From assembly GCF_900176345.1 (NCBI RefSeq), contig NZ_FWXU01000004.1, forward strand, positions 124,001-188,000: a stretch of 64,000 nucleotides of DNA, given 5' to 3'. Below, piece by piece: positions 1 through 7,319 of the stretch (position 1 is its first letter; every line of letters begins with the position of its first letter). The DNA comes from Rhizobium sp. RU36D. GTDB lineage: Bacteria; Pseudomonadota; Alphaproteobacteria; Rhizobiales; Rhizobiaceae. The position numbers and the translations under genes were made by a program. The notes beneath the pieces were generated by a model, which was given only the letters and a program-made list of their open reading frames with translations, made no database searches and had not been told where the DNA came from.

Positions 1-642
1 ATGGACAATACCTGGGCGACGCCGCTGTATTTCAAGCCGCTGGATTTCGGTGTCGACATTTCCATGCATGCGGCGACGAAATATCCGTCGGGCCATTCCG
101 ACATCCTGATGGGCACAGTCTCTGCCAATGCTGCGCATTGGGAGAAGCTCAGCGAAGCCAATATCACGCTCGGCATCTGTGGCGCGCCCGATGACAGCTA
201 CCAGATCCTGCGCGGTCTGCGCACCATGGGCCTCAGGCTCGACGCCCACCAGAAGGCGGCCCTGGCAGTGGCCGAATGGCTTGAGGGCAGGGATGGTGTT
301 GCCCGCGTCCTTCATCCGGCCTTGCCGAGCTTTCCCGGCCACGACATCTGGAAGCGTGACTTCAAGGGCGCAAGCGGCATCTTCTCTTTCGTATTGGCGG
401 CCGATGAGCCGGCGAAATTCAAGCCGAAGGCGCGGGCGTTCCTGAATGCACTGTCCGTTTTCGGGCTGGGCTATTCCTGGGGTGGCTATGAGAGCCTGGC
501 CGTGATGGTCAATCTCGACGACCGCACGATCTGTAAGGCGCCGAGCGAAGGCCCGGTTATCCGTCTGCAGATCGGCCTGGAGGACGTGCCGGACCTGCTC
601 GCTGACCTGGAGGCGGGTTTTGCCGCAGCGGCAGCAATCTAA
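1..642 (+). CDS. metC: Cystathionine beta-lyase, C-terminal part (5' end outside window)
   Basis: PLP-dependent enzyme of the Cys/Met metabolism family that cleaves cystathionine to homocysteine, pyruvate and ammonia. Only about 213 residues are visible, whereas the family has about 390, so the ATG at base 1 is almost certainly internal and the true start lies upstream. The PLP-lysine region is visible as MHAATKYPSGHSD (Lys at visible residue 27), and the C-terminal substrate-binding part contains SWGGYESL and a VIRLQIGLED segment typical of the family. MetC is favoured over cystathionine gamma-synthase by the ATKYPSGHSD and SWGGYES forms, but this was not confirmed by alignment. Confidence 0.88.
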   Translation: MDNTWATPLYFKPLDFGVDISMHAATKYPSGHSDILMGTVSANAAHWEKLSEANITLGICGAPDDSYQILRGLRTMGLRLDAHQKAALAVAEWLEGRDGVARVLHPALPSFPGHDIWKRDFKGASGIFSFVLAADEPAKFKPKARAFLNALSVFGLGYSWGGYESLAVMVNLDDRTICKAPSEGPVIRLQIGLEDVPDLLADLEAGFAAAAAI

Positions 643-699
643 GTCTCAATTGACGAACGGCAGCCGGCGTTCCTGTGACGCCGGTTGTGCCCGAAGTAT

Positions 700-1869
700 T
701 TAAACCTGTTCGCCGGCGCGGTAGCCATAGAGCCAGTCGAGATCGCTGGCCAGGCTTTGCGGTGGCCGCAGCGCCAGCACGAGATCGCGGCCCATGCGGA
801 TCGGGCCGCGCGCGTGATAGACAAACTTGTTGAAGGCACCGCGCTGCCGCACCCGCGCCGCTCGCGCCTGTCGAAGGCTCTGGTACCGGTCGAGCGCAGT
901 CTGCAGCGGATGATGCGCAAGGAGCGCCGCCAGGTCGAAACCATCCTCGATCGCCATCGCAGCCCCTTGGGCCGAAAACGGCATCATCGCATGGGCCGCA
1001 TCGCCGACCAGAACCGTGTCTCCGCCGCCATGCCATTGACCCGGTCCCGCCTGGAATAGCGGCCAGTAGTTCAGCGCAGGCGCTGATGCGATCATCGACT
1101 GCAGGGACGGGTGCCAGCCCGCGAAGGCGCGCGCCAGAAGGGCCTTCTGGGCCTCCGTTCCGGTGGCGGACCAGGTCTCTCCGGGGCTCACTCCGGCACT
1201 GATGGCCACGATATTGTAGCCGCTGATCTCGCGCAGTGGATAGGCGACCAGATGGCAGTTCGGCCCAAGATAAGCCGTGACGTTGGCCGGATCCAGGAAG
1301 CCGGGTCCCCCCTTGGCCGGCAGCGTGAAGCGCCAGGCGACATTTCCGGAGAACGAGACCTCCGGCGCCCCCGGTATCATGATGCGCGTCCGTGACCACA
1401 CGCCGTCAGCGCCAATCACGACGTCGGGTGAGTGCCCGACGAGTTCGGCAAGCTGCTTGCGCCCGGCATCCTCGATTCGGGTGCCGAGATGCAGGCGTAT
1501 CAGCGGGTTCTTCAGCACTACCGACAACAGGGACTGCTGCAGCGTCGAGCGATGAAGCACCCCATAGGGAGCGCCCCAGCGATTCTCCGCAAACGAGCCG
1601 GCGGGTACGGCCGCGAGCGTCTTCAGGCTAAGGCCGGAGGCGAGATTGATATAGTCAGGCCGACGCCAGTGGGCCTCGATGTCCTGGAGAACGCCGAGGG
1701 CCTGCAAAACGCGCGAAGCATTCGGTGAAAGTTGCAGACCGGCGCCCACTTCGCCCAACTGCGGAGCCTGCTCCAGGATGTCGGCATGAATCCCGTGATG
1801 GGCCAGCGACAATGCGGTCGAAAGGCCGGCAATGCCGGCGCCGACCACCACGGCGGATGTAACGGGCAT
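700..1869 (-). CDS. FAD-dependent monooxygenase (salicylate hydroxylase-like)
   Basis: A 389-residue class A flavoprotein monooxygenase. It opens with the FAD-binding Rossmann motif GAGIAG at residues 11-16, has the GADGVWSRTR motif in the middle, and the second FAD-contact motif VGDAAHAMMPFSAQG near residue 290. Such enzymes hydroxylate aromatic rings using NAD(P)H and O2; the substrate cannot be read from the sequence. It is convergent with the metC fragment and stands alone, with no ring-cleavage genes beside it, so a catabolic role is not supported. Related UbiH-type enzymes are an alternative, but the motif spacing is closer to salicylate/3-hydroxybenzoate hydroxylases. Confidence 0.85.
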   Translation of the reverse strand: MPVTSAVVVGAGIAGLSTALSLAHHGIHADILEQAPQLGEVGAGLQLSPNASRVLQALGVLQDIEAHWRRPDYINLASGLSLKTLAAVPAGSFAENRWGAPYGVLHRSTLQQSLLSVVLKNPLIRLHLGTRIEDAGRKQLAELVGHSPDVVIGADGVWSRTRIMIPGAPEVSFSGNVAWRFTLPAKGGPGFLDPANVTAYLGPNCHLVAYPLREISGYNIVAISAGVSPGETWSATGTEAQKALLARAFAGWHPSLQSMIASAPALNYWPLFQAGPGQWHGGGDTVLVGDAAHAMMPFSAQGAAMAIEDGFDLAALLAHHPLQTALDRYQSLRQARAARVRQRGAFNKFVYHARGPIRMGRDLVLALRPPQSLASDLDWLYGYRAGEQV

Positions 1870-1898
1870 GGAAGATGCCGATCCGTTCTAGGCTTCGT

Positions 1899-2147
1899 TT
1901 AAGCCACCTTCGACAGGAAGACGCAGCCGGCCGGATTTGTCTGGTCGGCCTTCAGGGAAGGATTGTAGCGGTAGAGGGTCGAGCAATAGGAGCAGACCTT
2001 CTCGTCATCATGGCCCATATCGATGAAGATATGCGGATGATCGAAAGGCTGGGATGCGCCGGTGCACATGAATTCCCGCACGCCGATCTCGATGAGGCGA
2101 TGTCCGCCATCGTTCTGAAAGTGCGGAATGGAATGATGTCCGGCCAT
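1899..2147 (-). CDS. Small CHCC zinc-finger protein (zf-CHCC, NDUFS6-like)
   Basis: An 82-residue protein with the zf-CHCC signature: a Cys in EFMCTG, a His in DHPHIFIDMG, and a CxxC pair in KVCSYCSTLY. The family includes the zinc-binding domain of the mitochondrial complex I accessory subunit NDUFS6, and small stand-alone versions are common in alphaproteobacteria. The start at MAGHHSIPH is chosen because it gives the usual family length; an upstream in-frame start would add 24 residues that do not look conserved. It lies 29 bases upstream of the monooxygenase gene on the same strand and may be cotranscribed with it. Confidence 0.82.
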   Translation of the reverse strand: MAGHHSIPHFQNDGGHRLIEIGVREFMCTGASQPFDHPHIFIDMGHDDEKVCSYCSTLYRYNPSLKADQTNPAGCVFLSKVA

Positions 2148-2349
2148 GGGTGATCTCCGACTGCGTGCAATTTGCGCGGACCTTAGCCCCGTTGCCTGAA
2201 AATGTGTAGTGCCAAACACCTCGGGAAATCACAGAAATCTTATGGATGGACCTTTGACGCGACCCTTGCCTTGCCTAAGGTGCGGCAAATCCGGCGCCGT
2301 CGTCTATGTGCGGTGCCCAACATGGCGTTGAGCGAGAGTAGCGCCCGGG
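2148..2349. other. Intergenic region between divergent genes
   Basis: About 200 bases between the zinc-finger gene (minus) and the alpha/beta hydrolase gene (plus). It must hold both promoters, but no convincing -35/-10 pair or operator could be assigned by eye. Confidence 0.4.
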
Positions 2350-3144
2350 ATGGATATGATGAACCTGAATGCCCCGCCCTTTTCCCTGTTCTTTCACGAC
2401 GGTTTGCAACTGGCCTATTTCGACGAGGGCGATCCGTCGGGTGCCCCGATCCTGCTGATCCACGGCTTTGCATCGACCGCCGTCGTGAACTGGGTACATC
2501 CCGGCTGGGTCAAGACCCTCGGCGATGCCGGTTTCCGGGTGATCGCGATCGACAACCGCGGCCATGGCAATAGCGACCGCCCGCATGACGCAGAAGCCTA
2601 TTATCCGCCCTTGATGGCGGCCGATGCCGCAGCACTCCTGTCGCATCTCGGCATCGATCGAGCCCATGTGATGGGCTACAGCATGGGCGCGCGGATTTCG
2701 GCCTTTCTTGCGCTTGAGCATCCCGAGCGGGTGCGCTCGCTGATCTTCGGCGGGTTGGGGATTGGTCTCTGCGACGGCGTCGGTGATTGGGACCCGATCG
2801 CCGAGGCCTTGCTGGCGCCGTCACTCGATGATGTCACCCATGCGCGTGGCCGCATGTTCAGGGCTTTCGCAGATCAGACGCGCAGCGATCGATTTGCGCT
2901 GGCAGCCTGCATCCAGACATCGCGCTTGCTTGTCAGCCGCGAGCAGGTGGCCCGCATCGACCAACCCACATTGATCGGCGTCGGCACCAAGGACGACATT
3001 GCCGGCTCGCCGCAGGAACTGGCGGCCCTGATGCAGAATGCCACCGCGATCGACATACCCGGCCGTGACCACATGCTGGCCGTCGGCGACCGGGTGTTCA
3101 AGCGTGCGGCGCTGGAGTTCTTGGCCGCCAACGAGCAAGCGTGA
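2350..3144 (+). CDS. Alpha/beta hydrolase
   Basis: A 264-residue alpha/beta-hydrolase fold protein, probably a cytosolic esterase or related enzyme. The oxyanion-hole motif LIHGFAS is at residues 36-42, the nucleophile elbow GYSMGA has Ser111, an acid lies in GTKDD near residue 216, and the catalytic His is in GRDHMLAVG (His241). IDNRGHGNSDRP is the usual loop after strand 4. No signal peptide is visible. Two further in-frame ATG codons follow the first one, so the start could shift by 6-9 bases. The substrate is unknown. Confidence 0.88.
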   Translation: MDMMNLNAPPFSLFFHDGLQLAYFDEGDPSGAPILLIHGFASTAVVNWVHPGWVKTLGDAGFRVIAIDNRGHGNSDRPHDAEAYYPPLMAADAAALLSHLGIDRAHVMGYSMGARISAFLALEHPERVRSLIFGGLGIGLCDGVGDWDPIAEALLAPSLDDVTHARGRMFRAFADQTRSDRFALAACIQTSRLLVSREQVARIDQPTLIGVGTKDDIAGSPQELAALMQNATAIDIPGRDHMLAVGDRVFKRAALEFLAANEQA

Positions 3145-3182
3145 TGCCAATTTGCCTCTGAAGTTGGGTGTTCGATCCGCGG

Positions 3183-3971
3183 CTATTGCGGTGATGCTCT
3201 TCTGAGTGCCTCCATGGTGTCATTGGTTGCAACGCCGTCTGGCCGGATGCCCGCGTGCCTCTGGAACTGGATGACGGACGCACGGGTGGCCGCGCCAAAT
3301 ATGCCGTCTTCCTCGACATCGAGCCCCAGAACGAGGTTCAATCGCTCCTGGATCCACTCCACTTGAGGCCCACGATCTCCTAGGGCAACGAGTCGTGCTT
3401 CCTCATGAAGTGCAACGGGGTCGCCGAACACACCCTCCTCGTTCCACTTCAACATCTGCTGGCGGCTAATTTCGAAATGCATGGCGTCTTCCGTTTTGAA
3501 AGCCGCCCCCCAGAAGAAATCGTGGCTATTGAATATGGGGTGCATGCGGATAAGACCCTTCTGCGCCTTGTCGTCGCCTCGCGTATCGAGCTTGCCTTCA
3601 AGGGTAAAATCGATCGCGCATCCCCAGGAGTGGTTGCTGATAGACGTCTTGCTGCCACGCACGTAGCGCGTGCACAGCATGCCGGCACTGCCCAGTGCAT
3701 TGTAGCATTCCGGCTCCTTTTGCTTCACATCTGCCAGTGCCGCGCGAAGTTTTTCGACGACCGGCTTCAAGCCGGTGACACGAAATGGGCCGACATCTTC
3801 GGTCACGATCAGGTTTCTGATTCGGCCATTGGTGACGGGCCGGCATTCCTGGTCGTAATTGCCGCGCGGGCTTCCCAACACGCGCAGCATGAGATTGTTC
3901 GAAAGCGGCTCAATAGAACCGTTAAGCCCTGCGCGATTGCTCAGTCGCACGGTGTCGCTTATCCAACTCAT
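3183..3971 (-). CDS. M15-family peptidase with C-terminal peptidoglycan-binding domain (endolysin-like)
   Basis: A 262-residue protein with two domains. The N-terminal part (about residues 1-180) carries the VanY/M15 zinc peptidase motif S-x-H-x2-G-x-A-x-D in SNHSWGCAIDF, followed by the E...H pair in TEDAMHFEI. The C-terminal 70 residues form a PG_binding_1 repeat (LGDRGPQVEWIQERL, DGIFGAATRASVIQFQ). The predicted activity is cleavage of peptide cross-links or stems in peptidoglycan. No signal peptide or membrane segment is seen, which resembles phage endolysins more than housekeeping D,D-carboxypeptidases. The gene is flanked by ordinary metabolic genes and an A+T-rich stretch at its 5' side. 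Confidence 0.83.
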   Translation of the reverse strand: MSWISDTVRLSNRAGLNGSIEPLSNNLMLRVLGSPRGNYDQECRPVTNGRIRNLIVTEDVGPFRVTGLKPVVEKLRAALADVKQKEPECYNALGSAGMLCTRYVRGSKTSISNHSWGCAIDFTLEGKLDTRGDDKAQKGLIRMHPIFNSHDFFWGAAFKTEDAMHFEISRQQMLKWNEEGVFGDPVALHEEARLVALGDRGPQVEWIQERLNLVLGLDVEEDGIFGAATRASVIQFQRHAGIRPDGVATNDTMEALRRASPQ

Positions 3972-4071
3972 GGCTCTCCCCCATTCGGAAATGATGAACC
4001 ATGGAACGCTAGGTCAATTTCAGCGGAAATACAACCTATGATAACTAAAAATAATATACGCTACTTAAAGG

Positions 4072-4890
4072 TTATCTTCCTTCGAATATCGGCTTTCGCC
4101 GCTCGGCAAAGGCGGCGCGCCCCTCTGCATAATCCCGGCTGTCGAATGTGGAGGATCCGACGATATCGGCCTCTCGCAACAGATCGGCGTCCTGTTGGGC
4201 GACCGCCCGCAGCGCAAGCTTGGCTGCCTGAACGGAGAGTGGCGCATTCGCCGCGATGGTATCGGCAAGCGAGAAGGCGGCACCATCAAGCGCGCCATCT
4301 TCTGTGACGTCGAGCAGGAAGCCATTTGCCAACAGCGCCTGGGCACCGACCGGCGCGCCGGTGAACAGCATCTGCCGCGCCATCTGCGGCCCCAAGCTCT
4401 CGTAAAAGTCCTGGATGGCGTCGGCAGGGTAGGCGAGGCCGAGCCGCGCGGCGGGCACGGCAAACGTGGCGGAGGCGGTGCCAAGCCTGAGGTCGCAGGC
4501 CGCGGCAAGGCCAAGGCCGCCGCCGTAGCAAATGCCTCTCACGGCAGCAATCACCGGCACTCTCGCCTGCCGCAGCGCTGCGAAGGCGGCGCTGTTCTCG
4601 GCCTCATAGATGCGGGCGGATTCGGTGTCTTTTCGAACCTGGGCGAATTCCGAGATATCGGCGCCGGCGCTGAAGTCTCGTCCGCCGGCGCCTGCAAGCA
4701 CGATCACCCGCGCGCCGGCCTCGCCGATGAGCCAGGTGACGGCGTCGGGAATGGCGCGCCACATGGCAGCCGTCAGTGCGTTGCGGCGCGGCTGGTTGTC
4801 GATGGTCAGCATGCCCAAGCCGTCGCCGCATGCGGCATGAATGCCGCCGGCTGCGAAATCGCGTGAATTTGTCATCAGGAAATGGCCCAT
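4072..4890 (-). CDS. Crotonase-fold protein annotated as enoyl-CoA hydratase, catalytic Glu residues absent
   Basis: A 272-residue crotonase-superfamily protein. The CoA-binding/oxyanion signature is clear (GRDFSAGADISEF and AVRGICYGGGLGLAAACDLRLG). However, the first catalytic glutamate of hydratases (GGGCELA in the rat enzyme) is Gly here (GGGLGLA), and the second (QPEI) is replaced in VPAARLG. It therefore probably does not hydrate enoyl-CoA; isomerase, thioesterase or other crotonase activities are possible. The start could be this ATG or the one at 4875; neither has an obvious Shine-Dalgarno sequence. It is divergent from cysE. Confidence 0.85.
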   Translation of the reverse strand: MGHFLMTNSRDFAAGGIHAACGDGLGMLTIDNQPRRNALTAAMWRAIPDAVTWLIGEAGARVIVLAGAGGRDFSAGADISEFAQVRKDTESARIYEAENSAAFAALRQARVPVIAAVRGICYGGGLGLAAACDLRLGTASATFAVPAARLGLAYPADAIQDFYESLGPQMARQMLFTGAPVGAQALLANGFLLDVTEDGALDGAAFSLADTIAANAPLSVQAAKLALRAVAQQDADLLREADIVGSSTFDSRDYAEGRAAFAERRKPIFEGR

Positions 4891-4947
4891 TTATGTTGGT
4901 CAGCGGATGCTATATATAAAGATGATGATAGAACGAGGAGACCTCCG

Positions 4948-5772
4948 ATGGTCGCAAAAAACGAGCTGCTTGTCTCGGAGCATGTGAAGCCGATGGACCC
5001 GATCTGGCATAGCCTGCGCCAGGAAGCGCGGGTCGCCGCCGAGAGCGATCCGATACTCGCGGCCTTCCTGTATTCGACGGTGCTCAATCATCGCTCGCTG
5101 GAAGACAGCGTCATCTACCGCATCTGCGAGCGTCTCGACCATCAGGATGTCCAGGCCAGCCTTCTGCGGCAAGCCTTCCAGGAGATGCTGGCCGACTGGC
5201 CGGAATGGAGCACGGTGCTGCGGGTCGATATCCAGGCGGTCTATGATCGCGATCCTGCCTGCACGCGCTTCCTCGACGCGGTCCTGTATTTCAAGGGATT
5301 CCACGCGATCCAGACGCATAGGCTGGCGCATTGGCTGCTTGGCCAGGGACGGCGCGACTTTGCTCTGTATCTGCAGAGCAGGTCGTCGAGCGTGTTCCAG
5401 ACGGATATCAACCCGGCAGCCCGCATCGGCAGGGGAATTTTCCTCGATCACGCCACCGGGCTCGTGGTGGGCGAAACCGCGCGCATCGGCGACAATGTCT
5501 CGATCCTGCACGGTGTCACCCTGGGTGGCACCGGCAAGGAGGGCAGCGACCGCCATCCCAAGATTGGTGATGGTGTGCTGATCGGCGCAGGGGCGAAGGT
5601 GCTCGGCAATATCGAGATCGGTTGCTGCTCTCGCGTTGCCGCAGGCTCCGTCGTGCTGAAGCCGGTGCCCAAGGGGTCAACCGTAGCAGGTGTGCCCGCC
5701 CGGGTCGTGGGTGAGGCGGGATGCGCCGAGCCGTCGCGCTCCATGGATCAAATCCTTCGCTCTGACGACTGA
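4948..5772 (+). CDS. cysE: Serine O-acetyltransferase
   Basis: A 274-residue enzyme that acetylates L-serine with acetyl-CoA, the first committed step of cysteine synthesis. The helical N-terminal half (SAT N domain, about residues 20-130) is followed by a left-handed beta-helix of hexapeptide repeats. Catalytic features are visible: YDRDPAC (Asp), LDHATG (His) and GSDRHPKIGDG (His). The start at MVAKNELL is preceded by GAGGAG at a good distance and gives the family length; an in-frame ATG at 4882 would overlap the divergent crotonase gene. A TATATATAA stretch at 4911-4919 could be part of the promoter. Confidence 0.95.
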   Translation: MVAKNELLVSEHVKPMDPIWHSLRQEARVAAESDPILAAFLYSTVLNHRSLEDSVIYRICERLDHQDVQASLLRQAFQEMLADWPEWSTVLRVDIQAVYDRDPACTRFLDAVLYFKGFHAIQTHRLAHWLLGQGRRDFALYLQSRSSSVFQTDINPAARIGRGIFLDHATGLVVGETARIGDNVSILHGVTLGGTGKEGSDRHPKIGDGVLIGAGAKVLGNIEIGCCSRVAAGSVVLKPVPKGSTVAGVPARVVGEAGCAEPSRSMDQILRSDD

Positions 5773-5905
5773 TTATTGACGTCGGCCCGGCCGTCGGGGC
5801 GAGGGCGTGGCGGCGATTCGCCGCGCCTTTCAAAGCCATTCGCCTTTACATGCCGGTCATGCCCGTGCCAAAAGCGGCGCCAACTGAATCGTATGGAGAA
5901 AAGCC

Positions 5906-6109
5906 GTGAAGCCTGACGAAATCAAAAAACTCGACGCTTACTTCAAGCGCATGTTCAACGCGCAGATGGTCGTCAAGGCCCGGCCCCGCAAGGACGACTC
6001 GGCTGAAGTATACATGGGCGATGAATTTCTGGGCGTGGTCTTCAAGGACGAGGAAGACGGCGATCTGTCCTATAATTTTTCCATGGCGATCCTGGACGTG
6101 GATCTCTAA
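5906..6109 (+). CDS. DUF3126 family protein
   Basis: A 67-residue protein matching the alphaproteobacterial DUF3126 family by its pattern (KPDEIKKLDAYFKRMFN, RPRKDDSAEVYMGDEFLG, DLSYNFSMAILDVDL). The start is a GTG preceded by GGAG about 8 bases upstream; the nearby ATG at 5892 is in another frame. The function is unknown. It probably folds as a small alpha/beta protein and is followed by a strong terminator, so it is likely the last gene of its transcript. Confidence 0.88.
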   Translation: MKPDEIKKLDAYFKRMFNAQMVVKARPRKDDSAEVYMGDEFLGVVFKDEEDGDLSYNFSMAILDVDL

Positions 6110-6163
6110 AGCCGGGAGTTGCACCCGGTCTGATATATTTTCGAAATATCAAATATTTCGCGG

Positions 6164-6191
6164 GCCGACCTAAGCCAGGTCGGCTTTTTTT
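6164..6191 (+). terminator. Rho-independent terminator after DUF3126 gene
   Basis: Perfect 8-bp stem GCCGACCT / AGGTCGGC with loop AAGCC, followed directly by seven T residues. It ends the DUF3126 transcript and insulates the phasin gene. Confidence 0.9.
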
Positions 6192-6220
6192 ATAACTTTA
6201 AATAAACCTGTGATTGTTTT

Positions 6221-6260
6221 GCAATGCACAATACTACTTGACAAAAATTGTGCAGCTGCT
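6221..6260. promoter_or_regulatory. TGC-rich palindromes upstream of phasin gene, candidate PhaR operator
   Basis: GCAATGCA at 6221-6228 and the perfect 8-bp palindrome GCAGCTGC at 6252-6259 lie 40-80 bases before the phasin start. PhaR, the PHB-responsive repressor of phasin genes in alphaproteobacteria, is known to bind TGC-rich sites, so these are plausible operators. TTGACA at 6239-6244 could be a -35 element overlapped by the sites. The assignment to PhaR is inference. Confidence 0.45.
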
Positions 6261-6300
6261 AGTTAAGATTGCATGTAATCTAACCAGAAGGACCGGTGAC

Positions 6301-6663
6301 ATGTTCAATTTCGACGACGCCAGCAAGAAGAGCAAAGAGGCCATCGACGCGATGCTGAAGAACTATGCCGAGGTCGCGAAGGGATACCAGGCGATCGCGG
6401 CGGAAGCCTCCGAATACTCCAAGAAGTCGTTTCAGGACATGGCGTCTTTCATGGAGCAGCTGTCCGGCGTGAAGAGCATCGAAAGCGCGTTCGAACTGCA
6501 GTCCTCGTTCATGAAGAGCTCTTATGAGAGCTTCGTCAGCGAAGCCACGAAGATGAGCGAGATGTATGCCGAACTGGCCAAGACTGCCTACAAGCCTTAC
6601 GAGGCCGGCATGGCAAAGGCCTCTTCCATGGCGCCGGCACCGACCCAGTCGGTCATGCAGTAA
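6301..6663 (+). CDS. Phasin (polyhydroxyalkanoate granule protein)
   Basis: A 120-residue, almost entirely helical, Lys/Glu/Ala-rich protein of the phasin_2 family that coats polyhydroxybutyrate granules. The pattern EAIDAMLKNYAEVAKGYQ, EYSKKSFQDMASFMEQL and QSSFMKSSYESFVSE is typical, as is the Pro/Ala-rich tail. The start at MFNFDDASKK follows AGGAC at a proper distance; a longer in-frame reading from 6214 lacks support. The gene has its own upstream terminator, a TGC-rich operator candidate and a downstream terminator, so it is monocistronic. Confidence 0.9.
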   Translation: MFNFDDASKKSKEAIDAMLKNYAEVAKGYQAIAAEASEYSKKSFQDMASFMEQLSGVKSIESAFELQSSFMKSSYESFVSEATKMSEMYAELAKTAYKPYEAGMAKASSMAPAPTQSVMQ

Positions 6664-6709
6664 TCGGCAGGCCGGTCTCCGCCTGAAGACAAAATCAGCC
6701 GCCTGATTT

Positions 6710-6739
6710 GGCCGGTCGCGTTCTCGCGGCCGGTTTTTT
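6710..6739 (+). terminator. Rho-independent terminator after phasin gene
   Basis: Stem GCCGGTCGCG / CGCGGCCGGT (one G-U pair in RNA) with loop TTCT, followed by TTTTTT. It lies 47 bases after the phasin stop codon. Confidence 0.88.
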
Positions 6740-6907
6740 GCTTCCCACTCCATCGCTTTTCATGACCTGGCGGCCATCGCGCCTCTCGTGGCCTTCCCCA
6801 GGCTTGCCCTTTTTGAAGATTTGAAGACGTTGCCTCTCAAATCTGTTTGCACTGTGCTGCAAGGGCCTTAAAATCCGCAAACAATGAACTACCTTAATGG
6901 GCTTGAT

Positions 6908-6941
6908 GTCCGGAACTATCGTCCGCGTCTGCGGTCCGGAC
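6908..6941 (+). promoter_or_regulatory. Structured 5' leader of clpS
   Basis: GTCCGGA (6908-6914) pairs perfectly with TCCGGAC (6935-6941), and inside it CCGC (6923-6926) pairs with GCGG (6931-6934) over a GTCT loop, giving an 11-bp stem with an 8-base bulge on one side. It ends 20 bases before the clpS start codon. It could affect mRNA stability or translation; no known riboswitch class was recognised. Confidence 0.4.
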
Positions 6942-6961
6942 CGTGAGAGAGAAAGAGTGAA

Positions 6962-7309
6962 ATGATCGCAACGCCGATCGTGATGCAACAACAGGGTGAC
7001 GGGGATAACACCGGCCGTGGTACCTCAGTCATCACCCGTACCAAGTCTAAAACGAAGAAGCCCAATCTTTATCGCGTATTGCTTCTGAACGATGATTATA
7101 CGCCCATGGAATTCGTGATCCACATCCTGGAGCGTTTCTTTCAAAAGGATCGGGAAGCGGCGACACGCATCATGCTTCATGTCCACAATCACGGCGTGGG
7201 CGAATGCGGCGTGTTTACCTACGAGGTCGCCGAGACCAAGGTAAGCCAGGTTATGGATTTCGCCAGGCAGCACGAACACCCGCTGCAATGTGTGATGGAA
7301 AAGAAGTGA
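6962..7309 (+). CDS. clpS: ATP-dependent Clp protease adaptor protein
   Basis: A 115-residue adaptor that delivers N-degron substrates to ClpA. The core shows [12 protein letters not shown] (residues 41-52), the Asp/Asn and Met pocket that binds N-terminal residues, and [19 protein letters not shown]. The flexible N-terminal extension of about 35 residues, which enters the ClpA pore, is present. It lies 10 bases upstream of clpA, so the two are surely cotranscribed. Rhizobia often carry a second clpS elsewhere; this clpA-linked copy is the ClpS1 type. Confidence 0.95.
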   Translation: MIATPIVMQQQGDGDNTGRGTSVITRTKSKTKKPNLYRVLLLNDDYTPMEFVIHILERFFQKDREAATRIMLHVHNHGVGECGVFTYEVAETKVSQVMDFARQHEHPLQCVMEKK

Positions 7310-7319
7310 GGAACTGACC

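Noticed and set aside
5783..5835. Possible terminator after cysE (GGCGGCGATTCGCCGCGCC region)
   Set aside because: Stem is only about six consistent pairs with internal mismatches and only three T residues follow.
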